Of a stretch of DNA of 64,000 nt, positions 11,601 to 21,592 are shown piece after piece. Below the pieces are notes generated by a model that saw only the letters and a program-made list of their open reading frames with translations, did not search any database and had not been told where the DNA came from. Source of the stretch: Leptasterias polaris. Its lineage: Eukaryota > Echinodermata > Asteroidea > Forcipulatida > Asteriidae. The position numbers were made by a program, and so were the translations under genes. How positions within the stretch are numbered: the first letter of the stretch is position 1; every line of letters begins with the position of its first letter. The stretch is from assembly GCA_037783415.1 (NCBI GenBank), contig JAZGTN010000169.1, forward strand, positions 1,097,492 through 1,161,491. The letters are read 5' to 3'.

Positions 11601-14600
11601 TTGATATTGTGTTTGCAAAAAGCCTTCGGAGCGCCACGGCAGCCCAAGGCTGTATCCTGAGAAGAATTAAAATAATGTTATTTGCCCAATGACCAGGGCA
11701 CTAATGTAAAGCACAATGAGAATTAAGTGCTAATTATCATGCGCTATATAAATAAAAAAAATAGTTATTATTATTATTGTGAGCAATAGTGCAGCAAAAA
11801 TCGAAGAAAAAACTGCGTACCCCAAAATACCCGAATTTAACACAATGAAACAGGGTAGTTTGACAAAATGCGAACATTCTTGGTTGAATTCAAGAACAGA
11901 ATAAATAAGAGAACATTAAGAAAAAGCAATTCTCGTTTTACCTGATAGAACCAATAAGTATAGGCCTTCGGGTATACTGTTGTTGTTGTTATTGTTGTTG
12001 TTGTCGTTATTGTTGTTGTTGTCGTTATTGTTGTTTTAGCTGTTTTTGTCGTTCTCGATTAGTTTTGTTTTCGTGCTTTCCCTTTCCTCTTTTTCGTTGC
12101 TTTAATTTTTTAATTTGTCATTTAATTTATTTATTTATATATATATTTTTTCTTTTTTCTTTTTCTATTCATGTTTTTTCAATTTTCTTTATTTTACCTA
12201 TTTTAATGTTTTTGGGGAAAGGGGGATACAATTTGCAATGGTGTTGCATATTTTCAAAATAGAAACAACAATAAATACAATTTTAGTTTTTGACGGTAAA
12301 CCTCAGCTTTACAACATTTTGTTGAATTTGTGAAGATTAAAGTCAACATCTGGCGTTTATTCTGTTACAGGGGACCATGTCGAGACCGTGATGGTTTACG
12401 TGACAAACTCGCAACAGCTGTTAAATTATGGAGAAACCAGCATCAAGTGGCAAGGTAGATTGAAGGAAAATGTTCGACCTTAGATAATCCGTACAAATGG
12501 GTGAAAAGGGGTTCTAGCGCCTTAAGTGTGGAATCATGTTTGATTTAACAAAAAATAGACAGCTCGTAATTTTGTAGTTTTTGTTTATCTTGGTGTCTTT
12601 TCCCATTTTATATTCAAGGTGTAAGGGTTTGTTATTTTTTCTGGTACTTATTTATATTTTTTTTGTCACAAGGGGAGGCTGGTTGGTTAAAAACAAAACA
12701 GTTTGCTGAAAACCTTAACGAAAAAAAAAAAATGAAAAAGTGAAAACTGAAAAAGGTAACAGCGTCAGAAAAGCAAAGTGATAAACCTGCAAAATGCAAA
12801 CGTCTAATTGCCAGGGCTGGCAACAACCTTATTCGTTTTACTTACTGTGGTCACTATTTATAGCATAAACAAAAACTTCCAAGACGACTATTAAGTCTAA
12901 AGTAAAATTGTCGAAATAATTGCAAAGGTTTCAGTAAGTTTCTCATTTTTTTCCTAAATTGGCGAGGTACACATGAATGTTATTAGTTTACCTCATCACA
13001 ATGAGGAGAATTGCTATGTGTTTACGTGTGTTACAGTGTGCTGGGAAGAAACTCTTTGTCCGAGTCGGTAGGAACAAAGGTGCCCACACTGATTTTTATT
13101 TGTTATTTTAAAACTTGTGACAAAAGTACAACATTTGAAATAAACTGTCATAAAAAGAAATAAACTGAGAAAAAACTGTCATAACCACATTTTAAGGAAC
13201 CTCGTAAAGGAGTTCCTTTGAAAAGGAAAGTGATATTTTCTTTTTCTTTTTTATCTTTCAACTTTTCTGTCATATTACACTCCTCGAAGTTTTTTTTCAC
13301 TTACCTGAAAGTTCATTGTGCAAACAAAGTTCCCTCATAGCTGGACCAATAGTTTTTAAACAACCTTCCCCCTGCTGTTAAGAAATCTGTTAGCTTATCT
13401 CTGTTTCGAAAAACTCTGTAAAGGACTCATCTCTTTTCATTTTACATTCTTACCATGGGAACATAATTATGATCTTGATAGAACAGCACCTTATAAGTTG
13501 TAATTGATATGTTTATGTCATGTTAATTGTTACATATCCACCCGCCAACAGAGGGCGGTGTTATTCAACATGGCTGATTAAACAGTTGCAACAGCTCAGA
13601 AGTCTCCTCGTTCCTCAGTCCTTATTAAGGCCACATGCCAACAATAATCTTTTACATCAATTTGTGATGCATTCAATCGCTAAAGTGAGACATGTTTTCG
13701 CAAGTAAACTGACTGACAGACACTAAAGCCATAATCGCTTTCATTACATTTTCTTTAAATGTGTATATGTTGTATATAAACCACATATCCATATATGAAC
13801 TGTAGAAGAGCACATTGGGGAATTGGTAAAAAAAAATCAAAATGTGGTATTTATCTTGCAAGAAATAGTTTCTTTGTACAACTCGAAGATGAAGGTTTTT
13901 TAAAAACTTGTTTTACAGCTTATGTTTTTGTTGTTGTAATTTTAGATTTTGAGAAGGACTATTGTTACAATTTTAAAATCTCCAAACTCTCCGTGAGTAT
14001 AAATCACTCATAAAGCCTGAATTATCTCAGATGCAACAACGAACCCAAACAAGGTGACGCTGATTTATTAAAGAAAACAGCACCAAAGTGATTTAATGAT
14101 AAAACTATCAACCACTTCAAATACCGATTGGGTTTAACAAACGTACAATGATTAATTTGAACAAAATAAATTATTTAGAATAGATACGGGCGACTACTTC
14201 AACAGGGATGAGATAGTTAAAACGAAATCTCAAAATGCTCTTCAATGGGTGGTATAAAAACACAGAAGTCATAGCTTCTACTAGTTTTGACTATTTGAGT
14301 CCTTTCAAAAATGTGTCCCCGCCCGTATATGAAGGATTTGCAATACTTTCTGGAAATAAATCTAAGGTTTATTTTCTAGGCATTTCCAAACAAAGTTCTA
14401 GAACAATCATAAAAGATTAGCCGTGCTCACTAGGGTCAACGGACAGAGAATGATTGCCAGTGTGCACTGCACTTAGAAGTATACATGAACACTTTAGGGT
14501 CTCATGAAATGGTCTCATTACTATGGAAGCGTATTGCCACAAAATGAAAAAAATCTCTTATCGTGTACGTACACGATAAGTCCAAACTTATCGTGTACGT

Positions 14601-16094
14601 ACATGATAACTTATCATGTACGTATTCGATAAGTCAAACTTATCGTGTACGTACACGATAAGTTATCGTGTACGTACACGATAAGTTATCGTGTACCTAC
14701 ACGATAAGATGTGTTCATGTGGCGGCAATACGCTTCCGTTCATTACACTATGATGGAGTCGAAACGTTTTGGTCAGTGACCGATATTACTGTTTGCGGTT
14801 TGAAATATTTAAATTAGCACTTGAGAATAATTACATAATATTGGATGGCTTTCAGTGTGATACAAGAATATATTGCTCGAGAGCAATATATTCTTGTATC
14901 ACACGAAAACAAAGCCATACAATATTATTATTATTATCTATATCAGGCTGACTTGCGAAATAACAAAATTTAACTTGCCTAAATGCTTAAAAAGACAGAC
15001 ATAAAATTTCACAAAAGTCGAACGTTTTTAAGAATATTTGCTTCATTTAATTGATACAAGAACCTTACTATCTTATCATAAACTTGTTATATCCAATAGT
15101 AGTCGCGAAAGATTTTCACAGAATTTTGAGTTGACTTAATCGTATTTTCGGCGTCTTTATTTCGAAGAATTTCATTGAATTCTTCTGCGTTAACAGACAG
15201 AAATCTTGCACCGGTGGAAGCTGACATTTTGTGTGTAGTTCAATGCGCGTCCGCTATACGCTCCGTTGTCAGGAGGGACACCAGTTTTGAACTTTGGGTA
15301 CAGTGACCGGGTACCAACGAAAACAATATTGATCTGTCATCCGGGTACTTGCGCGAAGTTCCCGGATGACAGAGCAATACGAAAACAATATTGATCTGTC
15401 ATCCGGGTACTTGCGCGAAGTTCCCGGATGACAGAGCAATATGAAAACAATATTGATCTGTCATCCGGGTACTTGCTCTGAAGATATTAAATACACTGAT
15501 TTATTGTACCACTTGGAAGCCTTATATAGATAATAATGTCTTATATCGCCCTCTCAGATGATAACTCTTGGTGTTTTTACATCAACAATCCACATTATTA
15601 TAGACATCTCGAGGATGGATTCAACCATGGATTTTTAACAAGTTTACATGTATTTGTTCAATTGTTATTTATTTATTATAATTGTTTGTCTTATTTATGT
15701 TTGCATATGACTTTTCGCAATTAACTCATTTATGTTATTCATGTTATTACATTTCCCTTGAATGGGAGGGAAAGATACCCTGTACGTGACTATTATATAA
15801 TTCTTTAGGTGTTATCTTTTTATTTTATTTTGTTATGTGTGTTGATGACTTTTCGCAAACGATTCATTTATGTTATTCATGTTATCACATTTCCCTTGAA
15901 TGGGAGGGAAATATACCTTGTACTTGACTCTTGTATGATTGTTTTTCTCTTCCTAAGGTGGTCACGTTCCGGTAGACGGTGTGACTAAACTTGAAATGGT
16001 TCTTGAGATTTCTTGGAAAACCCGAGTCGTTCTTTACTCTCTAGCTTCGGTTGGCTCCGCTATGGCACTGGTCCGAGAGTTGGCTAAAGGCTGA
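5678..16094 (+). CDS. GABA-B-type metabotropic receptor (class C GPCR) gene: ectodomain to start of TM1, then interrupted
   Basis: Eight exons fit one frame through matching splice phases: 5678-5826, 6866-6973, 7370-7435, 8005-8205, 8839-9069, 11100-11163, 12371-12454, and 15958 onward. All have AG before and GT after, except the last. The first start is approximate; earlier exons should lie upstream or were not recognised. The product would be the bilobed Venus-flytrap domain that binds the ligand outside the cell. Landmarks are KVLKKMGWRRVAFIYEE, YVWVTPTWANHPFW, HYTYDGIIAIALALN and LEDFSYSDGEM. The linker IKWQGGHVPVDG leads straight into TM1 with no cysteine-rich domain, which marks GABA-B-type receptors and separates them from mGluRs. 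Known GABA-B receptors couple to Gi/o at the plasma membrane. The last exon meets satellite DNA at 16070 and a TGA at 16092-16094. No 7TM exons were found downstream. Ligand and subtype cannot be told. Confidence 0.85.
6194..6215. repeat. Poly-G tract in receptor intron
   Basis: A run of about 22 G. A similar G tract at about 8441-8474 sits in another intron of the same gene and ends GGGGCACGTGCCCC, a sequence also seen at 48450 and typical of one edge of a dispersed repeat. Confidence 0.8.
8005..8205 (+). CDS. GABA-B-type receptor exon 4: flytrap domain segment
   Basis: A 67-codon exon, phase 0 at both ends, between TTGTTAAG and GTGGGT. It begins AYISGVYGAKYVWVTPTW, where the family has its GxxGxKYVW-type strand, and ends LEKLNFNGV. 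The frame stays open past the donor to about 8514, through a poly-G tract. That extension has no family similarity and is best read as intron. Confidence 0.85.
8839..9069 (+). CDS. GABA-B-type receptor exon 5: lobe 2 of the flytrap domain
   Basis: A 77-codon exon, phase 0 at both ends (acceptor ACGTTCCAG, donor GTACTA). It holds HYTYDGIIAIALALN and RRLEDFSYSDGEMAKVI, matching the conserved YDxIWAxALALN and LEDFxY blocks of GABA-B receptors. It continues through DFTGLL into GQFSIENGQRQ of exon 6 (11100-11163), the usual FTGxxGxxxFxxNGxR block. Confidence 0.88.
9188..9364. mobile_element. Small MITE in receptor intron
   Basis: The left end AATAGACCTTATGCA pairs with the right end TGCATACGGTCTATT (one mismatch) over 177 bp. 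GACGTCA sites stand near both ends. No coding content. Confidence 0.6.
9669..10084 (-). mobile_element. tRNA-derived SINE (reverse orientation)
   Basis: Read on the minus strand, 10084 to about 10001 is a tRNA-like head. It has an A-box-like GTGGCCGAGCGGATAAGAG and a B-box GGGTTCGAGTCCCG. The body has AGCGCCTTGAGCGTCACTG and ends near ATAATAATAG. The anticodon arm region is not a clean tRNA, so this is a SINE with internal Pol III promoter elements and not a functional tRNA gene. A closely related copy is at 33835-34187. Confidence 0.75.
11499..11775 (+). mobile_element. tRNA-derived SINE (forward orientation)
   Basis: The head TAAGAGGCCGAGTGGTTAAG resembles a Leu/Ser tRNA A-box region; the B-box is weak. 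The tail is GCGCTATATAAATAAAAAAA followed by TTATTATTATT. It lies in the receptor intron between exons 6 and 7. Confidence 0.65.
11980..12042. repeat. (GTT)n-rich microsatellite
   Basis: Runs of GTTGTTGTT are interrupted by GTCGTTATT, about 60 bp long, inside a receptor intron. T-rich low-complexity DNA follows to about 12230. Confidence 0.8.
14525..14739. mobile_element. MITE whose interior is an array of TATCGTGTACGTACACGATA palindromes
   Basis: The ends are GGAAGCGTATTGCC (14525-14538) and its exact reverse complement (14726-14739). Between them, at about 14558-14710, lie six to seven copies of palindromes of the type CTTATCGTGTACGTACACG. Some copies vary (ACATGATA, ATTCGATA, ACCTACACG). 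No coding content. It lies in the intron before the TM1 exon. Confidence 0.75.
14855..14904. repeat. 50-bp perfect palindrome centred on CTCGAG
   Basis: The left half starts GTGTGATACAAGAATATATT and the right half is its exact reverse complement; there is no spacer. A weaker outer pair (GGATGGCTTT / AAAGCCATAC) extends the fold to about 14843-14918. It may be a collapsed inverted-repeat element. Confidence 0.85.
15318..15474. repeat. Two and a half tandem copies of a ~62-bp hairpin unit
   Basis: Each unit reads GAAAACAATATTGATCTGTC, then ATCCGGGTACTTGCGCGAAG, then TTCCCGGATGACAGAGCAAT. CTGTCATCCGGG and CCCGGATGACAG form a 12-bp perfect stem. The third copy stops after the first stem arm. Confidence 0.8.
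15958..16094 (+). CDS. GABA-B-type receptor last readable exon, cut inside TM1 by satellite DNA
   Basis: After the acceptor CTTCCTAAG the frame, joined to the G left by exon 7, reads GGHVPVDGVTKLEMVLEI and then SWKTRVVLYSLASVGSAMAL. This is the juxtamembrane linker and about two thirds of a first transmembrane helix. Codon CTG ends at 16070. From 16070 on, the bases match the satellite unit. The frame continues VRELAKG and stops at TGA 16092-16094. If spliced and translated as is, the product is an ectodomain with a partial hydrophobic tail and no 7TM core. Confidence 0.8.
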
Positions 16095-18773
16095 ATGTGG
16101 GATAATATTATCTCTGAATGCAACCAGTTCTCACGAGATAATACTATCTAGGTCCGAGAGTTGACTAAGGCTGAAGATGGGATAATATTATCTCTGAGTG
16201 CAACCAGTTCTCACGAGATAATATTATCCAGGTCCGAGAGTTGGCTAAAGGCTGAATGTGGGATAATATTATCTCTGAATGCAACCAGTTCTCACGAGAT
16301 AATATTATCCAGGTCCGAGAGTTGGCTAAGGCTGAATGTGGGATAATATTATCTCTGAATGCAACCAGTTCTCACGAGATAATATTATCCAGGTCCGAGA
16401 GTTGGCTAAAGGCTGAATGTGGGATAATATTATCTCTGAGTGCAACCAGTTCTCACGAGATAATATTATCCAGGTCCGAGAGTTGGCTAAGGCTGAATGT
16501 GGGATAATATTATCTCTGAATGCAACCAGTTCTCTCGAGATAATATTATCCAGGTCCGAGAGTTGGCTAAAGGCTGAATGTGGGATAATATTATCTCTGA
16601 ATGCAACCAGTTCTCACGAGATAATACTATCCAGGTCCGAGAGTTGACTAAGGCTGAAGATGGGATAATATTATCTCTGAGTGCAACCAGTTCTCACGAG
16701 ATAATATTATCCAGGTCCGAGAGTTGGCTAAGGCTGAATGTGGGATAATATTATCTCTGAATGCAACCAGTTCTCACGAGATAATATTATCCAGGTCCGA
16801 GAGTTGGCTAAAGGCTGAATGTGGGATAATATTATCTCTGAATGCAACCAGTTCTCACGAGATAATACTATCCAGGTCCGAGAGTTGACTAAGGCTGAAG
16901 ATGGGATAATAATTCTCTGAGTGCAACCAGTTCTCACGAGATAATATTATCCAGGTCCGAGAGTTGGCTAAGGCTGAATGTGGGATAATATTATCTCTGA
17001 ATGCAACCAGTTCTCACGAGATAATATTATCCAGGTCCGAGAGTTGGCTAAAGGCTGAATGTGGGATAATATTATCTCTGAATGCAACCAGTTCTCACGA
17101 GATAATATTATCCAGGTCCGAGAGTTGGCTAAGGCTGAATGTGGGATAATATTATCTCTGAATGCAACCAGTTCTCACGAGATAATATTATCCAGGTCCG
17201 AGAGTTGGCTAAGGATGAATGTGGGATAATATTATCTCTGAATGCAACCAGTTCTCACGAGATAATATTATCCAGGTCCGAGAGTTGGCTAAGGCTGAAG
17301 ATGGGATAATATTATCTCTGAATGCAACCAGTTCTCACGAGATAATATTATCCAGGTCCGAGAGTTGGCTAAGGCTGAAGATGGGATAATATTATCTCTG
17401 AATGCAACCAGTTCTCACGAGATAATATTATCCAGGTCCGAGAGTTGGCTGAGGCTGAAGATGGGATAATATTATCTCTGAATGCAACCAGTTCTCTCGA
17501 GATAATACTATCTAGGTCCGAGAGTTGGCTAAAGGCTGAATGTGGGATAATATTATCTCTGAATGCAACCAGTTCTCACGAGATAATATTATCCAGGTCC
17601 GAGAGTTGGCTAAAGGCTGAATGTGGGATAATATTATCTCTGAATGCAACCAGTTCTCACGAGATAATACTATCCAGGTCCGAGAGTTGACTAAGGCTGA
17701 AGATGGGATAATAATTCTCTGAGTGCAACCAGTTCTCACGAGATAATATTATCCAGGTCCGAGAGTTGGCTAAGGCTGAATGTGGGATAATATTATCTCT
17801 GAATGCAACCAGTTCTCACGAGATAATATTATCCAGGTCCGAGAGTTGGCTAAAGGCTGAATGTGGGATAATATTATCTCTGAATGCAACCAGTTCTCAC
17901 GAGATAATATTATCCAGGTCCGAGAGTTGGCTAAGGCTGAATGTGGGATAATATTATCTCTGAATGCAACCAGTTCTCACGAGATAATATTATCCAGGTC
18001 CGAGAGTTGGCTAAGGATGAATGTGGGATAATATTATCTCTGAATGCAACCAGTTCTCACGAGATAATATTATCCAGGTCCGAGAGTTGGCTAAGGCTGA
18101 AGATGGGATAATATTATCTCTGAATGCAACCAGTTCTCACGAGATAATATTATCCAGGTCCGAGAGTTGGCTGAGGCTGAAGATGGGATAATATTATCTC
18201 TGAATGCAACCAGTTCTCTCGAGATAATACTATCTAGGTCCGAGAGTTGGCTAAAGGCTGAATGTGGGATAATATTATCTCTGAATGCAACCAGTTCTCA
18301 CGAGATAATATTATCCAGGTCCGAGAGTTGGCTAAGGCTGAATGTGGGATAATATTATCTCTGAATGCAACCAGTTCTCACGAGATAATATTATCCAGGT
18401 CCGAGAGTTGGCTAAGGCTAAATGTGGGATAATATTATCTCTGAATGCAACCAGTTCTCACGAGATAATACTATACAGGTCCGAGAGTTGACTAAGGCTG
18501 AAGATGGGATAATATTATCTCTGAGTGCAACCAGTTCTCACGAGATAATATTATCCAGGTCCGAGAGTTGGCTAAGGCTGAATGTGGGATAATATTATCT
18601 CTGAATGCAACCAGTTCTCACGAGATAATACTATCCAGGTCCGAGAGTTGGCTAAAGGCTGAAGGTGGGATAATATTATCTCTGAATGCAACCAGTTCTC
18701 ACGAGATAATACTATCCAGGTCCAAGAGTTGGCTAAGGCTGAAGATGGGATAATATTATCTCTGAGTGCAACC
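16070..18773 (+). repeat. Satellite array, 80/81-bp unit, left (plus orientation)
   Basis: About 33 head-to-tail units. Unit landmarks in order are GGTCCGAGAGTTGGCTAA(A)GG, CTGAATGTGGGATAATATTA, TCTCTGAATGCAACCAGTTC, and TCACGAGATAATATTATCCA. The optional A makes units of 80 or 81 bp. Each unit holds GGATAATATTATCTC and its reverse complement GAGATAATATTATCC, a 15-bp stem around a 20-nt loop. Variants recur with a period of 802 bp (for example the deletion form ATAATAATTCTCTG near 16906 and 17708), which shows higher-order duplication. The array starts inside a receptor exon and ends at the PLE repeat. Confidence 0.97.
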
Positions 18774-19756
18774 ATCTCGCTGGATCTTTCTACTCTAATA
18801 AACTATACCTTGATCACTCTTTGTTGCAAATCTTTCATAATAAAGGATACATAAACCAAAATGGTGACTGATGAGGTGCAGCTTATATAACGCACTGAAA
18901 ATATGTTTTGAGCCATACCATTAAAGGTATACAAAAAAGTGGCTCAACATATTATCACCGGAAAAAAGTTCTTTTTAGTGAATTCTAACAACCCCTTCCC
19001 TTGAAAACCCCCCCCCCCCCCTTCTTCCAAAAACCCACTCCCCTCAATCCTTCATGGAGTTTCATAAAAACATCAACATTAGCTCTGTTGTAACCATTGC
19101 CTGTGTATTTAAATACAGAGACACTTGTCTCCCACCCAAAAACACAGTAATTAGACCATGCAGATAGGAGTCTTGTGTGGATGCCCATGGTGCAGTGTAG
19201 TACTGGCCATTGTTTAAACATTTAATCCCCTAAGTTGCTGCATATATAATGAGGCGTGCGGTTTCTTGGGGGGCACCATGCCTTGGTGCAGGGAGGCGGG
19301 AGGTCTGCCAAGAGTGTTTATTACCTCCATGGTTAGACAGTCAGGAATGTTTTACTACCAGAGACCATCCTCTCCAAACCCCACCCCCCACCAACACATG
19401 TTCCCCATCTAATTTTGCCTTTTTCACTTAACCCCATTTTTCCCCCCCCTTTTTTTTCCTTAACCCCTTTTTCCCCCCCTTTTTTTTCCCTATTAAGAAC
19501 TATCCACATATCGCCTCATACGTTCTTTAAAGCTTTAATTTCCAAGAACTTTATAAATACTATAACTAAAGCTTTTTTGAACATTGTGAGTGCGTTCCGG
19601 TAATACTATTTTTGGTGCTTGTCCTCCCAAAAAAAACACTCTATATGATGCTTATATATACAAAACTATCAAAATGTTGTTTGTGGCCACATTAGTCTCG
19701 TCTTTTAGTCTGCTTGCACAAGGTTACACGTTTGATTCGCTTTTCCCCTACACACA
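18774..19756 (+). repeat. PLE left terminal direct repeat (pseudo-LTR)
   Basis: Begins ATCTCGCTGGATCTTTCTAC and ends CTTTTCCCCTACACACA. It contains a hammerhead ribozyme at 18863-18959 and two C/T homopolymer tracts (about 19008-19024 and 19440-19490). The ORF-like stretches inside it are shared exactly with the other copy and have no family features. Confidence 0.93.
18863..18959 (+). ncRNA. Hammerhead ribozyme (left copy)
   Basis: Stem I is GGTGA (18863-18867) with TCACC (18955-18959). The core CTGATGA is at 18868-18874. Stem II is GGTGC (18875-18879) with GCACT (18892-18896). The core GAA is at 18897-18899. Stem III pairs 18900-18905 with 18948-18953, and 18908-18915 with 18940-18947, leaving a 2-nt TT bulge; an inner ATACC/GGTAT hairpin caps it. 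The predicted cleavage site is after A18954 in UUA, which obeys the NUH rule. All catalytic core bases are present. The long stem III differs from the very short one usual in PLE hammerheads. Confidence 0.88.
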
Positions 19757-20020
19757 TTTGATTCCTTCCCCTGACCTTCCAGTCAGCGGTCGAAAAGTGA
19801 GCAATTGAATCTTTGGATCTTGGTCCGAACGATCCGTGAATAGCCATATATAAAAAGCGTACACTTGTTACGTAAGTGTTTCAGATTAGGGAGATTTGAG
19901 ACTGTCTCTAGAACAACCACATTTAACTAAATTTTGCATAATACTACACCATGGGTCATAGCCTTGACTGTAAACCTTACTGCCCAGGTCACCGTAAATG
20001 ACCATCTCGATTTAAAAGGG

Positions 20021-20028
20021 TATAAATA
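20021..20028 (+). promoter_or_regulatory. TATA-box candidate before PLE ORF1
   Basis: TATAAATA stands 65 bp before the ATG at 20086. The ATG at 20038 would be too close to be transcribed from it, which favours 20086 as the start. Another TATATAAAAA lies at about 19846. Confidence 0.4.
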
Positions 20029-20085
20029 CAGCGGGCAATGTCACAAGGTATCATTGCATCTCTTAAAATCACAACGAGCAGCAAA

Positions 20086-20721
20086 ATGGCCAACATCGAC
20101 GTCTTCGATTGCCCCCGCACCCCTGGGTCATCCTACAACGACGACGGGGAGGACGACCTGATGTTATTTGACGATGACGTTGACATCCCTTGTGGTCAGC
20201 GGTCGCAACCTCGTCCTCGTGACTTGTCGTTGCAAAAGAAAAAACAAGACACCAGACAGCAAATCAAACTGAGCCCCTCCGCTTTCGGTCTGGTCCGTAA
20301 AGCCAGAGTGGAGATTGTCCGTCTCGCCGGCTTGAGAAATCGAGTTCGGAGGCAGGCTGACAAACTGAGGGAAAGCCTTGATCGTGGTGAAGCCCCAGAC
20401 TGGTGCAAAATCAACAAAAAAATACCTACCCTTCCACTCGACATCCCCTGCTCACCCGAGATGATCATCTCGTGGCACAAAAAAACAGCAGGGTTTGCGA
20501 TTGAACTGGGTAGGTTGATCCTAGATCAGTACCAGTCGAGGTTAACTGCGATTGAGGTTGACCTCCTCAAAGCAAAACAAGCGGGGGCCAGTTTGATTGA
20601 TGCTAACGTGGCAAACGACAAGGAGCGTCGACGAGCTCTTCGAGTGCTGGCGATTGTCACCGAGTCGGCGGAGCAGAGGGCCGGTCTCCTCGGAGGACCC
20701 AGGGGCGCTAAACGGAGATGA
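20086..20721 (+). CDS. PLE ORF1 protein, unknown function
   Basis: 211 codons from ATG 20086 (the frame is open back to ATG 20038, adding 16 codons). The N-terminal third is acidic (DDGEDDLMLFDDDVD), followed by a basic linker RDLSLQKKKQDTRQQIK. Then comes a long helical, charged region rich in R, L and A (residues ~75 to the end) that could form coiled coils, ending GGPRGAKRR. I do not recognise a domain. Its position ahead of the RT, between the direct repeats, makes it an element-encoded accessory protein, perhaps for RNA binding. GC content is higher here than in the RT ORF. Confidence 0.65.
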   Translation: MANIDVFDCPRTPGSSYNDDGEDDLMLFDDDVDIPCGQRSQPRPRDLSLQKKKQDTRQQIKLSPSAFGLVRKARVEIVRLAGLRNRVRRQADKLRESLDRGEAPDWCKINKKIPTLPLDIPCSPEMIISWHKKTAGFAIELGRLILDQYQSRLTAIEVDLLKAKQAGASLIDANVANDKERRRALRVLAIVTESAEQRAGLLGGPRGAKRR

Positions 20722-21592
20722 GAACTTGGGTATGCCAAACAAAACCAACGGCTCTTTTCAGAGCCACCACTATTTCAAAAAAGAGTTTTGACCATGATTG
20801 TTTGTTTCTTTAAAGTTTTTCACAATCAACATGTTCTTATATTTCTTGTCTTTGGCACTAAACTTGTTCCACTCAAACCTTTAAGAACGATGTCCATTTG
20901 CTTGCTCTGTTTATTTCACACCCCCCACCCTCGTCAGTCCATCCTCGTTTCATTTTGATGATCTTTCCTTTATATAAAAAAAGCTTCCCAGCTTCATAAT
21001 AAACCATAATCTGGAAGATCACCATAATGCAAACATGTTTCTCAAAAATTCAAAAGCATATCCTTCATCTAGATTTGCAATCGAGCGTTGATTTTCCCAA
21101 CCTTCCATCAACCACCATAATCCCATTTCAAAAGACATTAACCCCCTTCCTCCCCCGTTCCTTCATCCAAGTTTCCTGCAAACCCGCCCCTTTTGGAAAA
21201 AACTTTCCCCCCCCCCCCTCCTTCTCCTCTCTATAACTTAAACCTCTTCTCCCTCTTCCGTTACCTTCAACCTCTCAAACCCGTCCTCTCCTCTATCTGC
21301 CACTTCCATACCTAATTCCCTTCAAAACCCAAAGCCCCCCTTTTCCAAAACAAACCCCCCCCCTTTTGCTTTTAACTTCCAAACCAATCTCCTGTCCAAT
21401 CGACTCAAACCGTTTGCATAATATAACGACCTGGCCCGGCGACTTTATTCACACAGCCTTCGGACATCAACCCCAGGTTATGTCACTACACATGCGCATG
21501 CGCATGACATAATGTTGGTGGATGATTTCGCAGAGCATGGTATTTAAACGAATGCAAACCACAATTTGCTCGCTGTAACTCTATCGTCCTTA

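Noticed and set aside
16050..16059. GTTGGCTCCG here and GTTGGCTTCG at 46903 as a target-site duplication of the satellite block
   Set aside because: One mismatch, and the left copy ends 10 bp before the satellite begins, with family-compatible coding sequence in between. Kept only as an open possibility.
16161..18753. Many overlapping ORFs (LAKAECGIILSLNATSSHEI type) in the left array, and mirror ones in the right array
   Set aside because: They come from the stop-poor satellite unit. Unit length (80/81 bp) shifts the frame from unit to unit, and both strands are open. No start context or family similarity.
19415..19603. Pro/Phe-rich ORF in the PLE terminal repeat
   Set aside because: Produced by C/T homopolymer tracts whose lengths differ between the two copies.
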